A stretch of 64,000 nt of DNA from Sphingomonas lenta (GTDB lineage Bacteria > Pseudomonadota > Alphaproteobacteria > Sphingomonadales > Sphingomonadaceae): assembly GCF_002288825.1 (NCBI RefSeq), contig NZ_NSLI01000003.1:956803-1020802 (forward strand), given 5' to 3'. Below the pieces are notes generated by a model, which was given only the letters and a program-made list of their open reading frames with translations, did no database searches and was not told the origin of the DNA. Below are positions 27,401-35,949 of this stretch, in pieces; within the stretch, counting starts at the first letter, position 1; each line of letters begins with the position of its first letter. Position numbers and translations under genes: made by a program.

Positions 27401-27856
27401 ACGCCGCCCGCGCAGCTCAACGCCGCCTTCGCCAGGCGAACCACCGCGCCGGAGTCGAACTTCGTCGACGACGACAACGCCCGCGAGGCGAAGAAGATGG
27501 CCGACCGCGGCATCCTCGTCTCGATCGGCGCGCACGGTCAGCAGGCCGGCATCGGCTCGCACTGGGAGCTGTGGAGCTTCGTCCGCGGCGGCATGACGCC
27601 GATCGAGGCGCTGCGCGCGGGCACGATCGTGCCCGCCCAGTCGCTCGGCATGGCCAAGGATATCGGCTCGCTGGAGGTGGGCAAGCTCGCCGACCTGGTC
27701 GTGCTCGACGCCGACCCGACGCAGAACATCCGCAACAGCGACAAGGTGAGCCGGGTGATGCTCGGCGGGCGGTTGTATGACGCGGCGACGATGAACGAGG
27801 TCTCGACGGGCACGGCGAAGCGGCCGGCCTATTGGTGGGAGCAGCGGGCGAACTAA
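24476..27856 (+). CDS. Exported TolB-like propeller/amidohydrolase fusion
   Basis: A 1126-aa protein with an AAGGAG ribosome site. A signal peptide (about 21 residues, cut after AAHQVAA) is followed by a Pro/Thr-rich linker (residues 25-80). A WD40-like PD40 (TolB) propeller of repeated FSPDGRRIAFTSDRGG-type blades follows (about 90-690). The last 420 residues are an amidohydrolase: VVDVAGKTIIPGLVDAHAHG with the HxH metal pair, a later EHNVPLERF, GILVSIGAHGQQ, and the closing GSLEVGKLADLVVLDADPTQNIRNSDKV. Homologues are annotated only as amidohydrolase family proteins and occur in many Sphingomonadales; a peptidase or cyclic-amide hydrolase role is possible but unproven. Confidence 0.9.
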   Translation: MKHCIVALVSFAALAAHQVAAQVSPQQQPPRPVEQTEAPEDRVIRPDAQPTPLPTPVPTPPAAATAPATAPSPTPTPTTWDVNAPPGATIRQVPIRTSEGSWIDLDVSRDGRTIAFALLGDIYTMPIEGGTPTRIAEGLAWEVHPRFSPDGRRIAFTSDRGGGDNIWIMNHDGSDKRQVTTEDFRLLNQPSWSPDGRFFVAKKHFTTGRSLGTGEVWMYHVSGGSGVLLVKRPNEQHQKELGEPVYAADGKSVFYTRNITPGPIFEYAQDSNTDLFNIMRYDLETGETTTAVSGEGGSVRPTPSPDGKKIAFVRREATRSKLYVKDLESGEERKIYDALDQDVQETWAVTGVYPNMAWTPDSRSLVFWAGGKIRRVDGDGSRAAEIPFTINDTRGVIAAPHPTVEVAPDRFTTRMPRFAAVSPDGRQVVFETLGKLYVRPVAGGTPRRLTRGEEGIELFPAWSRDGRTIAFVSWNDRDLGRVRTVASGGGTPRDVTTTPGHYRSPRFSPDGRTIVFERVGGGGLTSPRWSEDPGVYRVAASGGAPVRIARGMASPQFGASKDRLFMIASESKDGKTKRQLVSTDLNGEAKRVHAAGELLTDFDVSPDGQFVAFRQNYEAFVTPLVPGNQAVELEPKGKATPITKVSAGGADYVHWSTNGDRLHWSMGPTLHTVDRAQLFADAPRPKNAPAAVAAVARTSLGMEQQAAKHRGTVALVGAKLVTMAGADGGIVDDGVVVVRDDRIVAVGPRGSTAVPAGATVVDVAGKTIIPGLVDAHAHGPAGDDELVPQANWSMIANLALGTTTIHDPSNRAAEIFAAKEMQQAGLILAPRIFSTGEIVYGARNPNVYAEINSLDDALAHVRRLKAQGANSVKNYNQPRRDQRQQVVEAARREGMQVVAEGGSLYGMDMNLIADGNSTLEHNVPLERFYDDVVQFWSQTNVNYTPTLVVSYGGLAGDPYWRQAVDWTGHPLLRAHTPPAQLNAAFARRTTAPESNFVDDDNAREAKKMADRGILVSIGAHGQQAGIGSHWELWSFVRGGMTPIEALRAGTIVPAQSLGMAKDIGSLEVGKLADLVVLDADPTQNIRNSDKVSRVMLGGRLYDAATMNEVSTGTAKRPAYWWEQRAN

Positions 27857-27860
27857 GCGC

Positions 27861-27975
27861 CTCTCCCTCTCCCCTCCGGGGAGAGGGCCGGGGAGAGGGG
27901 TAGGGTGCTGCCGTCAGTTACTGCCCCTCTCCCGACCTCGCTGCGCTCGGCCACCCTCTCCCCAGAGGGGAGAGG
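27861..27975. repeat. REP-like palindromic element, family A variant (copy 5)
   Basis: A diverged copy: CTCTCCCTCTCCCCTCCGGGGAGAGGG at the left and CCCTCTCCCCAGAGGGGAGAGG at the right, with the internal GACCTCGCTGCGCTCGGCCACC segment also seen in copies 2 and 4. It separates the amidohydrolase gene from the protease gene. Confidence 0.82.
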
Positions 27976-28042
27976 AAAAGGGAGGTTCATCGCCCGTTGC
28001 CGTTCGATCCGCTATGAAAGACGCGTGAAGGCGGGAGCGGGG

Positions 28043-29278
28043 ATGAAGTTCTGGAAGCGTACGGCGCTGGCCGTCGTAGCGGCGGTCGGACTCGGCACAT
28101 CCGTTGCAGCGCAGGTCGTGCAAACTCCGCTCGACGCGCTCGCCCAGGACGCGGGCGAGTACGCCGCGCGCTACGGCGTCCCGCTCGACGAAGCCCTGCG
28201 CCGCCTCCGCGCGCAGGAGGAGAGCGTCGCCGCGACCGATGCGATCGCCCGACGCTTCGCCGACCGCCTCACCGGCATCGCGATCGAGCACATGCCCGAC
28301 TACCGCATCGTCGTGCTGCTCAAGGGCGACGCGCCCGTGCCCGAGGAGCGCCTGTTCGTCGGCGGCATGGCCGTGCCCGTCCTGTACCGCACCGGCGCGG
28401 CAGCGACGCGGGGCGAGGTGGTCGCCGCAATCGAGCGGCACCAGCCCGCGCTTCGAGCGAACCTGCCGCACGCGCCCAGCCTAGGCCTCAACCAGCGCAC
28501 GGGCGAGATGGTGGTCACCGTCGACCAAGACGATGTCGAGCTGTACGGCCACGACGCGCTGCTCACCGACCTGACGCTCAACATCGGCGTGCCGGTGCGC
28601 CTGCGCAGCGTTGACCGGGTCGCGAATCTGTCCGTCGAGGGCGGCGCGCGCGTGGTGGGCGTCAGCAACACGGACGGCCGCCGCTACGCCTGCACCACCG
28701 GCTTCGTCGTGACGGACGGGGCGCGGGCGGGCGTGGTCACCGCCGCGCACTGCCCGGACGCGCTGTCCTACGTCGACCAAGACCGGCGCGAGCTGCCGCT
28801 GACCTTCATCGACCAATGGGGCTGGGGCTATCAGGACGTGCAGCTCCATCTCGCCGCCGAGCCGCTGCGCCCCTACTTCTTCGCCGACACGCCCAAGACG
28901 CGGTCGCGGCCGGTGACAGGCTCGCGCGGGCGGCATAGCATGCGCGCGGGCGACTTCGTCTGCCACCGCGGCGAGCGCACCGGCTACTCGTGCGCGGAGG
29001 TGGAGCTGACCGACTTCGCGCCGTCGGGCGACCTATGCGGCGGCGATTGCACGCCGACCTGGGTCACCGTCGCAGGTCCGGTGTGCCGCAGCGGCGACAG
29101 CGGCGGGCCGGTCTTCGTCGGCACCACCGCCCTGGGACTGGTCAAGGGTGCGAGCTACGCCGCGGACGGCGGGTGCAACTTCTTCTACTATATGCCGATC
29201 GACTTCCTCCCGCGCGGCTGGACGGTGTTGCGGGAGGGGGTAACGCCCCTTCCAGTACCACCGTCACCCCGGCCTTGA
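28043..29278 (+). CDS. Secreted trypsin-fold (S1) serine protease with large propeptide
   Basis: A 411-aa protein from ATG 28043 behind GGAG. A signal peptide is cleaved after SVAAQ. A helical/ferredoxin-like pro-region follows (about residues 28-195; YGVPLDEALRRLRAQE, VTVDQDDVELYG), similar in plan to the propeptides of alpha-lytic protease and streptogrisins. The protease domain shows the catalytic His in VVTAAHCPD, a candidate Asp in WGYQDVQLHL, and the Ser in CRSGDSGGPVF. Several Cys could form disulphides. The last codons and stop lie inside a family B repeat, so the C-terminal SPRP tail is repeat-derived. Confidence 0.86.
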   Translation: MKFWKRTALAVVAAVGLGTSVAAQVVQTPLDALAQDAGEYAARYGVPLDEALRRLRAQEESVAATDAIARRFADRLTGIAIEHMPDYRIVVLLKGDAPVPEERLFVGGMAVPVLYRTGAAATRGEVVAAIERHQPALRANLPHAPSLGLNQRTGEMVVTVDQDDVELYGHDALLTDLTLNIGVPVRLRSVDRVANLSVEGGARVVGVSNTDGRRYACTTGFVVTDGARAGVVTAAHCPDALSYVDQDRRELPLTFIDQWGWGYQDVQLHLAAEPLRPYFFADTPKTRSRPVTGSRGRHSMRAGDFVCHRGERTGYSCAEVELTDFAPSGDLCGGDCTPTWVTVAGPVCRSGDSGGPVFVGTTALGLVKGASYAADGGCNFFYYMPIDFLPRGWTVLREGVTPLPVPPSPRP

Positions 29279-29365
29279 GCCGGGGTCCATGCGCGGCCCC
29301 TCTGTTCGCAAAGATGCTCTCGGATAAGCGGACGCGCGTGGATGCCGGATCAAATCCGGCATGAC
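29263..29365. repeat. REP-like palindromic element, family B copy 3
   Basis: GTCACCCCGGCCTTGAGCCGGGGTCCATGCGCG at the left and CGCGTGGATGCCGGATCAAATCCGGCATGACG at the right. The left hairpin overlaps the last five codons and stop of the protease gene. Confidence 0.87.
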
Positions 29366-29391
29366 GGAGGAGTAGGCAACGAGAAAGGCCC

Positions 29392-31602
29392 TCACGCCAC
29401 CCGCGGCAGCCCCGCGATGATCTTCTCCACCGTGATCGGATACTCGCGCACCCGTACGCCGCACGCGTTGTAGACCGCATTCGCCACTGCAGCACCCACG
29501 CCGCACAACCCCAGCTCGCCCACGCCCTTGGCCTTCATCGGCGAGGACTGAGGGTCCGCCTCGTCGAGGAAGATCACCTCCTGGTGCGGGATGTCGGCGT
29601 GGACGGGCACGTGGTACTCGGCGAGATCGTGGTTGATGAAGCAGCCGAAGCGCGTGTCGACCACCGCCTCCTCCATCAACGTCGCGCCCACGCCCATGGT
29701 CATCGCGCCGATCACCTGGCTGCGCGCGGTCTTGGGGTTGAGGATGCGGCCCGCCGCGCACACCGCGAGCATCCGCCTAACGCGGATCTCGCCCGTCAGC
29801 GCGTCCACGCCCGCCTCGACGAAATGCGCGCCAAAGGTGGATTGCTGCTGCTTCTTGCCCAGGTCGCCATAGGTCAACGTGTCCTCGGCGGACATCTCGC
29901 CCACGTCCGTCAGCGGCACGGAGCGGCCGCCCGAGCGGACCTGCCCGTCGGCGAACTCCACGTCCGTCGCGTTGAAGCCGAGCTTGGCCGCGACCTGGTC
30001 GCGCAGCTTGGCGCAGGCGGCGTAGACGCCCGCGGTGGCGCTGTTGCCGCCCCATTGCCCGCCCGATCCCGACGAGACGGGGAAGGTCGAGTCGCCCAGC
30101 CGCACGACGACCTGACTGACCGGCACGCCCATCATCTCGGCCGCGGTCTGCGCGATCACCGTGTAGCTGCCCGTGCCGATATCCGTCATGTCCGTCGAAA
30201 TGGTGACGATCCCGCGCCCGTCCACCGCGACGCGCGCGCCCGACCGCATCGTCAGGTTATTGCGGAACGCCGCCGCCACGCCCATGCCGACCAGCCAGCG
30301 GCCGTCGCGCACCTGGCCCGGCTTGGGATTGCGCTTCGCCCAGCCGAACCGCTCCGCGCCCTGGCGCAGGCAGCCGATCAAGTTACGCTCGGAGAAGCGG
30401 CGCTCCGGGTGCTCGGGATCGACCTGCGTGTCGTTGAGGACGCGGAACTCGACCGGGTCCATGCCCAGCTCCTCCGCGAGTTCGTCGACCGCGGCTTCAA
30501 GCGCCATCATGCCGGGCGCTTCGCCGGGCGCGCGCATCGCGTTCGCCTCCGGCAGGTCGAGCACGGCGAGCTTCATCTCCACCATGCGGTTGGCGCCCGC
30601 GTAGAGGAGCCGCGTCTGCGACGTCGCCGTCTCCGGCCCGCCGCCGGGCAGATCGCCGGACGTGCTCTCATGGCCGATCGCGACGATGCGGCCGTCCTTG
30701 TTCGCGGCGATGCGCAGCCGCTGCACGGTCGCGGGCCGGTGCGTGGTGTTGTTGAACACCTGCTGGCGGGTCAGCGCGACCTTGACCGGCCGCTTCGCCG
30801 CGCGCGCGCCGAGCGCGGCCATGACCACGTCGGAGCGGATCCAGAGCTTCGACCCGAAGCCGCCGCCCACGTAAGGAGAGATCACGCGCACCTTCTCGCG
30901 CGGGATGAGCAGCGCTTGGGACACGTCGCGCACCGCCCAGTTGATCATCTGGTTGGACGTCCACAGCGTCAGCTCGTCGCCGTCCCACGCCGCGATCGTC
31001 GCCTGCGGCTCCATCATCGCGTGGCTCTCGTCGGGTGTGGTGTACTCCACGTCGACCTTGACGGGCGCGCGGGCGAAGGCGGCATCGAAATCGCCGATCT
31101 CGATGCGGCCGGGGGACGCGCTGCCTTCGCCGCTCGAGTCGCTGACGGGCTTGGCGCTCGGTATGGCAGCGCGCAGGTCGAACTGGCCTTGCGCGCGGGC
31201 GTAGTCGACGCGGATCAGCTTGGCGGCGGCGCGCGCCTGCTCGAACGTCTCGGCGACAACGATCGCGATTGCCTGGTCGAAATGCTCGACCTCGGGCCCG
31301 CCCATCAGATTAGCAGTAATTGCCTTGGGCTTGCCGAGCTTGCCCGCATTCTCGTGCGTGACGATCGCGATGACGCCCGGCGCGCTCTTGGCGTCGGCGA
31401 GGTCGAACGAGCGGATGCGGCCCTTGGCGATCGCGGAGCCGAGGATGAAGCCATAGGCCTGGTTCGGCACGACGTCGTGGCGCTCATAGGCGTAAGGGGC
31501 GACCCCGCACACCTTGAGCGGGCCGTCGATGCGGTCGATCGGTTGGCCCACGACCTTCATCCGGTCGATCGGGTTCGTGCCCGCGGGCTGGTCGAAGCGC
31601 AT
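29392..31602 (-). CDS. paoC: Molybdopterin-binding subunit of PaoABC-type aldehyde oxidoreductase
   Basis: A 736-aa xanthine-oxidase-family large subunit, close to the 732 aa of E. coli PaoC. Moco-contacting motifs are visible: YVGGGFGSKLW, NAMRAPGEAPGM, SGSGGQWGGNS and, near the C-terminus, AKGVGELGLCGV with the catalytic Glu. No signal peptide; the 2Fe-2S subunit carries a Tat signal, which would export the folded complex. The gene overlaps the FAD subunit by one base. A dedicated Moco-sulfuration chaperone (PaoD/XdhC) is not seen nearby. The substrate (aromatic aldehydes for PaoABC) is inferred. Confidence 0.9.
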   Translation of the reverse strand: MRFDQPAGTNPIDRMKVVGQPIDRIDGPLKVCGVAPYAYERHDVVPNQAYGFILGSAIAKGRIRSFDLADAKSAPGVIAIVTHENAGKLGKPKAITANLMGGPEVEHFDQAIAIVVAETFEQARAAAKLIRVDYARAQGQFDLRAAIPSAKPVSDSSGEGSASPGRIEIGDFDAAFARAPVKVDVEYTTPDESHAMMEPQATIAAWDGDELTLWTSNQMINWAVRDVSQALLIPREKVRVISPYVGGGFGSKLWIRSDVVMAALGARAAKRPVKVALTRQQVFNNTTHRPATVQRLRIAANKDGRIVAIGHESTSGDLPGGGPETATSQTRLLYAGANRMVEMKLAVLDLPEANAMRAPGEAPGMMALEAAVDELAEELGMDPVEFRVLNDTQVDPEHPERRFSERNLIGCLRQGAERFGWAKRNPKPGQVRDGRWLVGMGVAAAFRNNLTMRSGARVAVDGRGIVTISTDMTDIGTGSYTVIAQTAAEMMGVPVSQVVVRLGDSTFPVSSGSGGQWGGNSATAGVYAACAKLRDQVAAKLGFNATDVEFADGQVRSGGRSVPLTDVGEMSAEDTLTYGDLGKKQQQSTFGAHFVEAGVDALTGEIRVRRMLAVCAAGRILNPKTARSQVIGAMTMGVGATLMEEAVVDTRFGCFINHDLAEYHVPVHADIPHQEVIFLDEADPQSSPMKAKGVGELGLCGVGAAVANAVYNACGVRVREYPITVEKIIAGLPRVA

Positions 31603-32549
31603 CAGGCCTTGGCCTCCCCGAACACCTGCGCGAGCGTGCGCTCGACGAGCGGGACCTTGAACGCGTTCTGGGGCGTGGTGCGCGCGCCGGCGAGCACGGT
31701 CGCGGCGACCTCGCGCGCGTCGCCCATGCGCCGCTCCGCCGCCTCGACGCGCCAGGGCTTGTGCGCGAGGCCGCCGAAGGCGAGCCGACCGGCGCCGCGC
31801 TTAGGGATGACGGCCGCGACCGAGATCAGCGCGAAGGCGTAGGACGCCCGGTCGCGGACCTTGCGATAGGTCTGATAGCCGCGGACCGGCTTGGGCAGCG
31901 TCACGGCGGTGATCAGCTCGCCGGGTGCAAGATTGGTGTCGATATGCGGCGTGTCGCCGGGCAGCCGGTGGAACTCGGCGATGGGAAACGTCCGCGTCGA
32001 GCCGTCGGGCCGCACCGTCTCTACGGTCGCATCGAGCGCGCGCATCGCGACCGCCATGTCGCTGGGGTGGGTGGCGATGCACTGCTCGCTCGTCCCCATG
32101 ATCGCGAGGTTGCGGTTGAACCCGCCCAGCGCCGCGCAGCCGGAACCGGGACGGCGCTTGTTGCAGGGCTTGGTGGTGTCGTAGAAATAAGGGCAGCGCG
32201 TCCGCTGGAGCAGGTTGCCGGCCGTGGTCGCCTTGTTGCGCAGCTGTCCGCTCGCGCCCGACAGCAGCGCGCGGGAGAGGACGCCGTAGTCGCGCCGCAC
32301 GCGCTTGTCGCTCGCAAGGTCGGTGTTGCGCACCAGCGCGCCGATCCTGAGGCCTCCCTCGCGCGTCTCCTCGATGCGGTTGAGGCCGACTCGGTTTACG
32401 TCGATTAGGTGGGCAGGCGTCTCGATCTGCAGCTTCATCAAATCGAGCAGATTTGTCCCGCCGGCGATGAACCTCGAGCCCGGCGTGCGCGCCGCGGCAG
32501 CCGCGGCCTCGGCGGGGGTGGCGGCGCGTTCGTAGGTGAAGCTCTTCAT
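31602..32549 (-). CDS. paoB: FAD- and 4Fe-4S-binding subunit of PaoABC-type oxidoreductase
   Basis: A 315-aa protein, almost the length of PaoB (318). FAD-binding motifs [18 protein letters not shown] and [13 protein letters not shown] are clear. A PaoB-specific insertion with Cys residues ([22 protein letters not shown], then [12 protein letters not shown]) matches the extra 4Fe-4S site known in E. coli PaoB; that cluster distinguishes this group from ordinary xanthine dehydrogenases. I start at ATG 32549, which overlaps the upstream gene's stop. Confidence 0.9.
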   Translation of the reverse strand: MKSFTYERAATPAEAAAAAARTPGSRFIAGGTNLLDLMKLQIETPAHLIDVNRVGLNRIEETREGGLRIGALVRNTDLASDKRVRRDYGVLSRALLSGASGQLRNKATTAGNLLQRTRCPYFYDTTKPCNKRRPGSGCAALGGFNRNLAIMGTSEQCIATHPSDMAVAMRALDATVETVRPDGSTRTFPIAEFHRLPGDTPHIDTNLAPGELITAVTLPKPVRGYQTYRKVRDRASYAFALISVAAVIPKRGAGRLAFGGLAHKPWRVEAAERRMGDAREVAATVLAGARTTPQNAFKVPLVERTLAQVFGEAKA

Positions 32550-33166
32550 GCCCGCGACACCTCCGTCATCGCGTCGATGATATTGGAATAGGCGCCGCAA
32601 CGGCAGATGTTGCCACTCATCCGCTCGCGCATCTCGTCCACCGACACGCGCGGCCGGTCGTCCAGGTCGCCCGCGACGTGGCTCGGCACGCCGGCGGCGA
32701 TCTCGCGCAACACGCCCACCGCCGAGCAGATCTGGCCGGGCGTGCAGTAGCCGCACTGATAGGCGTCGTGCTTCACGAACGCCGCTTGCATCGGGTGGAG
32801 CTTCTCGGGCGTGCCCAGCCCCTCGATCGTGGTCACCTCGTCGCCCTCGTGCATCACGGCGAGGGAGAGGCAGGAGTTGATCCGCCGCCCGCCGACCAGC
32901 ACCGTGCACGCGCCGCACTGGCCGTGATCGCAGCCCTTCTTGGAGCCGGTGAGCTTCAGGTGCTCGCGCAACGCGTCGAGCAACGAGGTCCGCGGGTCGA
33001 TGCGGAGGCTGACGGGGCGACCGTTCACCGTCATCGACACGGGCATGAGCACGGCGGGCTCGGGCGTCTGCCCCTCGGCCTCATCTCCGCCGATCCCGGC
33101 GGCCGCCACCGCCGCCGCACCGCCGCCGATCACGCCGCGCCTCGAAACGTCGAGAGCCCCGCCCAT
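32546..33166 (-). CDS. paoA: 2Fe-2S subunit with Tat signal, PaoABC-type oxidoreductase
   Basis: A 206-aa protein. The N-terminus has [21 protein letters not shown], a twin-arginine signal. The plant-type 2Fe-2S cluster Cys are in [12 protein letters not shown] and NSCLSL, and the second cluster in [12 protein letters not shown] and GNICRCGAY. PaoA of E. coli has the same plan. It passes electrons from the molybdenum site to FAD. First gene of a three-gene operon with 1-4 bp overlaps. Confidence 0.92.
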   Translation of the reverse strand: MGGALDVSRRGVIGGGAAAVAAAGIGGDEAEGQTPEPAVLMPVSMTVNGRPVSLRIDPRTSLLDALREHLKLTGSKKGCDHGQCGACTVLVGGRRINSCLSLAVMHEGDEVTTIEGLGTPEKLHPMQAAFVKHDAYQCGYCTPGQICSAVGVLREIAAGVPSHVAGDLDDRPRVSVDEMRERMSGNICRCGAYSNIIDAMTEVSRA

Positions 33167-33212
33167 GTGTTTCTCCGCATCACCTGGACCAGGGATAGCC
33201 GAAGCGGAACGC

Positions 33213-33851
33213 TTACGCCACGCCCCGCTTGCCCCGCGCCTGACCCTCGACGAGGCTGATCGCGCGCTCGACGGCGGCCTCGATCGACAGGTTGCTCGTG
33301 TCGAGCGGCGCGGCGTCCGCGGCCTGCGCCAGCGGCGCGGTCGATCGGTGGCTGTCCCGCGCGTCGCGGTCGCGGATGTCGGCCAACACCTGTTCGTAGG
33401 TGATGGCCTTGCCGCGCGAGAGCAGCTCGTTGTGGCGGCGGCGCGCGCGCACTGGGGCGGTCGCCTTGACGAACAGCTTGGCGTCGGCGTCGGGCGCGAT
33501 CACCGTGCCGATGTCGCGCCCGTCGAGCACCGCGCCGCCCGGCTGGTGCGCGAACCGCTTTTGCCGCGCGAGCAGCGCCGCGCGCACCAGCGGGTGGGCG
33601 GACACGACGGACGCCATCTGCCCCACCTCGTCGTCGCGCAGGCCCGGATCGGCGAGCGTCAGCTCGTCGAAGTCGCAGGCGGCGACCGCGTCGGCTTCCT
33701 TGGTCGGGTCGAGCTCCAGCCGGCGGACGGTGTGCGCGACCGCGCGGTAGAGCAGGCCCGTGTCGAGGTGCGGTAGGTTGAAGTGGCGGGCGAGCGCGCG
33801 GGCGATGGTGCCCTTGCCGCTCGCCGCGGGGCCGTCGACGGCGATGATCAT
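33213..33851 (-). CDS. cmk: Cytidylate kinase
   Basis: A 212-aa P-loop NMP kinase converting CMP/dCMP to the diphosphates. It starts [24 protein letters not shown] with the Walker A motif, continues [12 protein letters not shown], and has the [21 protein letters not shown] signature and the LID-region [10 protein letters not shown]. Its start overlaps the aroA stop (ATGA), a common cmk-aroA arrangement in alphaproteobacteria. Confidence 0.96.
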   Translation of the reverse strand: MIIAVDGPAASGKGTIARALARHFNLPHLDTGLLYRAVAHTVRRLELDPTKEADAVAACDFDELTLADPGLRDDEVGQMASVVSAHPLVRAALLARQKRFAHQPGGAVLDGRDIGTVIAPDADAKLFVKATAPVRARRRHNELLSRGKAITYEQVLADIRDRDARDSHRSTAPLAQAADAAPLDTSNLSIEAAVERAISLVEGQARGKRGVA

Positions 33852-35185
33852 TGGGGCTCCCGGCCCAGAAGGCCGTCCAGGGTGGGGAAGAAGGCGGGAT
33901 AGCTGGTCGCGACCGGCCCCGCGTCGTCGAGCAGGACGGGCCGGCGGGCGTGGAGGCCGGCCACAGCCATGCTCATTGCGATGCGGTGGTCGAGCCGCGT
34001 CGCGACATGGCCGCTGCCGGGGATCGGCTCGCCGCCCGTGCCCTGGATCGCGAGCCCGTCCTCGAACTCCTGCGTCGAGACTCCGTTCGCCCCGAGCGCG
34101 GCGGCCATGGCGGCGATGCGGTCCGACTCTTTCACGCGCAGCTCGTGCGCGCCGCGCGCCACCGTCTTGCCGGAGGCGAAGGCGGCGGCGACGAACAGCG
34201 CCGGATACTCGTCGATCATCGACGGGGCGAGCTCAGGCGGCACCTCGATCGCGGAGAGCGGCGCATGACGAACGCGCAGGTCGGCCACAGGCTCCCCGCC
34301 GACGACACGCGCGTCCTGCTCGACGATGTCCGCGCCCATCAAGCGCATCGCCGCGATCAGCCCCGTGCGCGTGGGGTTCAGCCCGACATTGCGGATGAGC
34401 AGGTCGGAGCCGGGCACTATGCTCGCCGCGACGATCCAGAAGGCGCCGGACGAAGGGTCGCCGGGCACGACGATGTCCTGCGGACGGAGCTCCGCCTCGC
34501 CGGCGATCGAGATGACGCGGCCGTCCGGCGTCTCCTCCACCGAGAGCGCCGCGCCGAAGCCGGCCAGCATCCGCTCCGAATGGTCGCGCGTCGGCACCGG
34601 CTCGATCACGCGCGTGATCCCCGGCGCGTTCAGCCCGGCGAGCAGCACCGCCGACTTCACCTGCGCCGACGCGACGGGCAGGTGGTACTCGATCGGCACC
34701 GCCGGACAGAGGCCCCGCAGCATCAGCGGCAGCGTGCCGCCGGGGCTGGCAGTCACGTCCGCTCCCATCCGGGAGAGCGGCTCGATCACCCGCGCCATGG
34801 GGCGGCGGGACAGGCTGGCGTCGCCGGTGAAGGTGGCGGTGATCGGGTGGCTCGCGACCAGGCCCATGAGGAGCCGCGTCGAGGTGCCGCTATTTCCCAT
34901 GTCGAGCGCTTGCGCGGGCTGGAGCAGGCCTCCCACGCCGACGCCGTGCACCGTCCAGACGCCGTCGGCGCTCCGCTCGATCGTCGCCCCCATGGCTCGC
35001 ATGGCGGCGGCGGTGGCGAGCACGTCCTCGCCCTCAAGCAGGCCGGTGACCCGGCTCTCGCCGACGGCGAGCGCGGACAGCATCAGCGCGCGGTGGCTGA
35101 TCGACTTGTCGCCCGGCACCGTCACGACGCCGGTCAACGGGCCGCGGGACTCGACCGTCCGTGGGGAGGGCTGGGCGGCTGACAT
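33848..35185 (-). CDS. aroA: 3-phosphoshikimate 1-carboxyvinyltransferase (EPSP synthase)
   Basis: A 445-aa shikimate-pathway enzyme joining PEP and shikimate-3-P. Substrate-binding motifs are [58 protein letters not shown] and [13 protein letters not shown]. The motif around residue 96 is NSGTSTRL, with Thr in place of the Ala of class I enzymes; together with the sequence RPMARV (no LFLGNAGTAMR) this looks like the class II group known for glyphosate tolerance, which is inference. It is divergent from the FYDLN gene. Confidence 0.95.
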   Translation of the reverse strand: MSAAQPSPRTVESRGPLTGVVTVPGDKSISHRALMLSALAVGESRVTGLLEGEDVLATAAAMRAMGATIERSADGVWTVHGVGVGGLLQPAQALDMGNSGTSTRLLMGLVASHPITATFTGDASLSRRPMARVIEPLSRMGADVTASPGGTLPLMLRGLCPAVPIEYHLPVASAQVKSAVLLAGLNAPGITRVIEPVPTRDHSERMLAGFGAALSVEETPDGRVISIAGEAELRPQDIVVPGDPSSGAFWIVAASIVPGSDLLIRNVGLNPTRTGLIAAMRLMGADIVEQDARVVGGEPVADLRVRHAPLSAIEVPPELAPSMIDEYPALFVAAAFASGKTVARGAHELRVKESDRIAAMAAALGANGVSTQEFEDGLAIQGTGGEPIPGSGHVATRLDHRIAMSMAVAGLHARRPVLLDDAGPVATSYPAFFPTLDGLLGREPQ

Positions 35186-35287
35186 AGGTTGGCGGGGCGC
35201 TTTGACAGTCCGGTTGCGTCATGGCAAGGCGCGCCCCACTTTGCGCCGGGACCACCCGGATCCACCACGAAAGGCACCACCGCGGCC

Positions 35288-35608
35288 ATGATCAAGCCGG
35301 AATGGGGCACGAAGCGCACGTGCCCGAAATGCGCGACGCGTTTCTACGACCTCACCAAGGACGACCCCGTCACCTGCATTAACTGCAGCTATGCTTGGGA
35401 GCCCGAGCCGATCCTGAAGTCCAAGCAGCCGCTGCCCTTCGAGGCCGCCAAGGCTGATCCGGCCAAGGACAATGTGCTGGCCGGCGGGGACGAGGACGAT
35501 CTGGACATCGCGGTCGAGGAGGAGGAACCCTCGGCGGACGACGAAGTCGACCTGGGCGGCGACGACGACCTGGGCGTCGAGACCGGCAACGAGGACGACG
35601 AGCAGTAG
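35288..35608 (+). CDS. FYDLN-acid family protein (TIGR02300)
   Basis: A 106-aa protein starting at ATG 35288. The first 45 residues form a zinc-ribbon-like module: RTCPKCATRFYDL and VTCINCSYAWEP (two C-x2-C knuckles). The rest is a highly acidic, presumably disordered tail (EDDLDIAVEEEEP, ending GNEDDEQ). The family is restricted to alphaproteobacteria and its function is unknown. It is next to cmk-aroA, as commonly seen. The acidic tail would suit binding of a basic partner such as RNA polymerase, ribosome or chromatin proteins, but that is speculation. Confidence 0.9.
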   Translation: MIKPEWGTKRTCPKCATRFYDLTKDDPVTCINCSYAWEPEPILKSKQPLPFEAAKADPAKDNVLAGGDEDDLDIAVEEEEPSADDEVDLGGDDDLGVETGNEDDEQ

Positions 35609-35616
35609 AAGCACGC

Positions 35617-35702
35617 CCGTTCGTGCCGAGCTTGTCGAAGCACCGTCCTTCTTACCGATGGTGGAGAGAAGAACGGTCCTTCGACAAGCTTAGGACGGAC
35701 GG
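35617..35702. repeat. REP-like palindromic element, family C
   Basis: CCGTTCGTGCCGAGCTTGTCGAAGCACCGTCCTTCTT at the left is answered by AAGAACGGTCCTTCGACAAGCTTAGGACGGACGG. Outer and inner arms pair, giving a long stem-loop. Elements with the core CTTCGACAAGCT are widespread in sphingomonads. It lies between the FYDLN gene and tRNA-Ala; the remainder of the 35609-35949 gap holds only that tRNA. Confidence 0.85.
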
Positions 35703-35784
35703 AGGAGTTGGGGTAGGGCGATCCGTTTCGCCGCTTGCCAACCCCCGCGCGCCCCGCTAGGGGACGCGCCTTCCCGGACGGAAT

Positions 35785-35860
35785 GGGGCCGTAGCTCAGC
35801 TGGGAGAGCGTCGCAATGGCATTGCGAAGGTCAGGGGTTCGATCCCCCTCGGCTCCACCA
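35785..35860 (+). tRNA. tRNA-Ala (anticodon GGC), CCA encoded
   Basis: A 76-nt cloverleaf: acceptor GGGGCCG/CGGCTCC, D arm GCTC..GAGC, anticodon stem TCGCA/TGCGA with loop ATGGCAT (anticodon GGC), and T arm AGGGG TTCGATC CCCCT, ending ACCA. Confidence 0.97.
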
Positions 35861-35949
35861 TTCCACGGATGATATCGGATAACTTCTCGCCTCGACGCTG
35901 ACGCAATCTCCGCCTGGCGCGGGTGGCGCATCGTCTGTACCCGGCCGCG

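Noticed and set aside
24827..27562. A 911-codon open frame on the minus strand antisense to the amidohydrolase fusion
   Set aside because: It is a GC-rich mirror frame of a gene with clear domain motifs; its translation is dominated by Arg, Ala, Val and His with no motif and no ribosome site.
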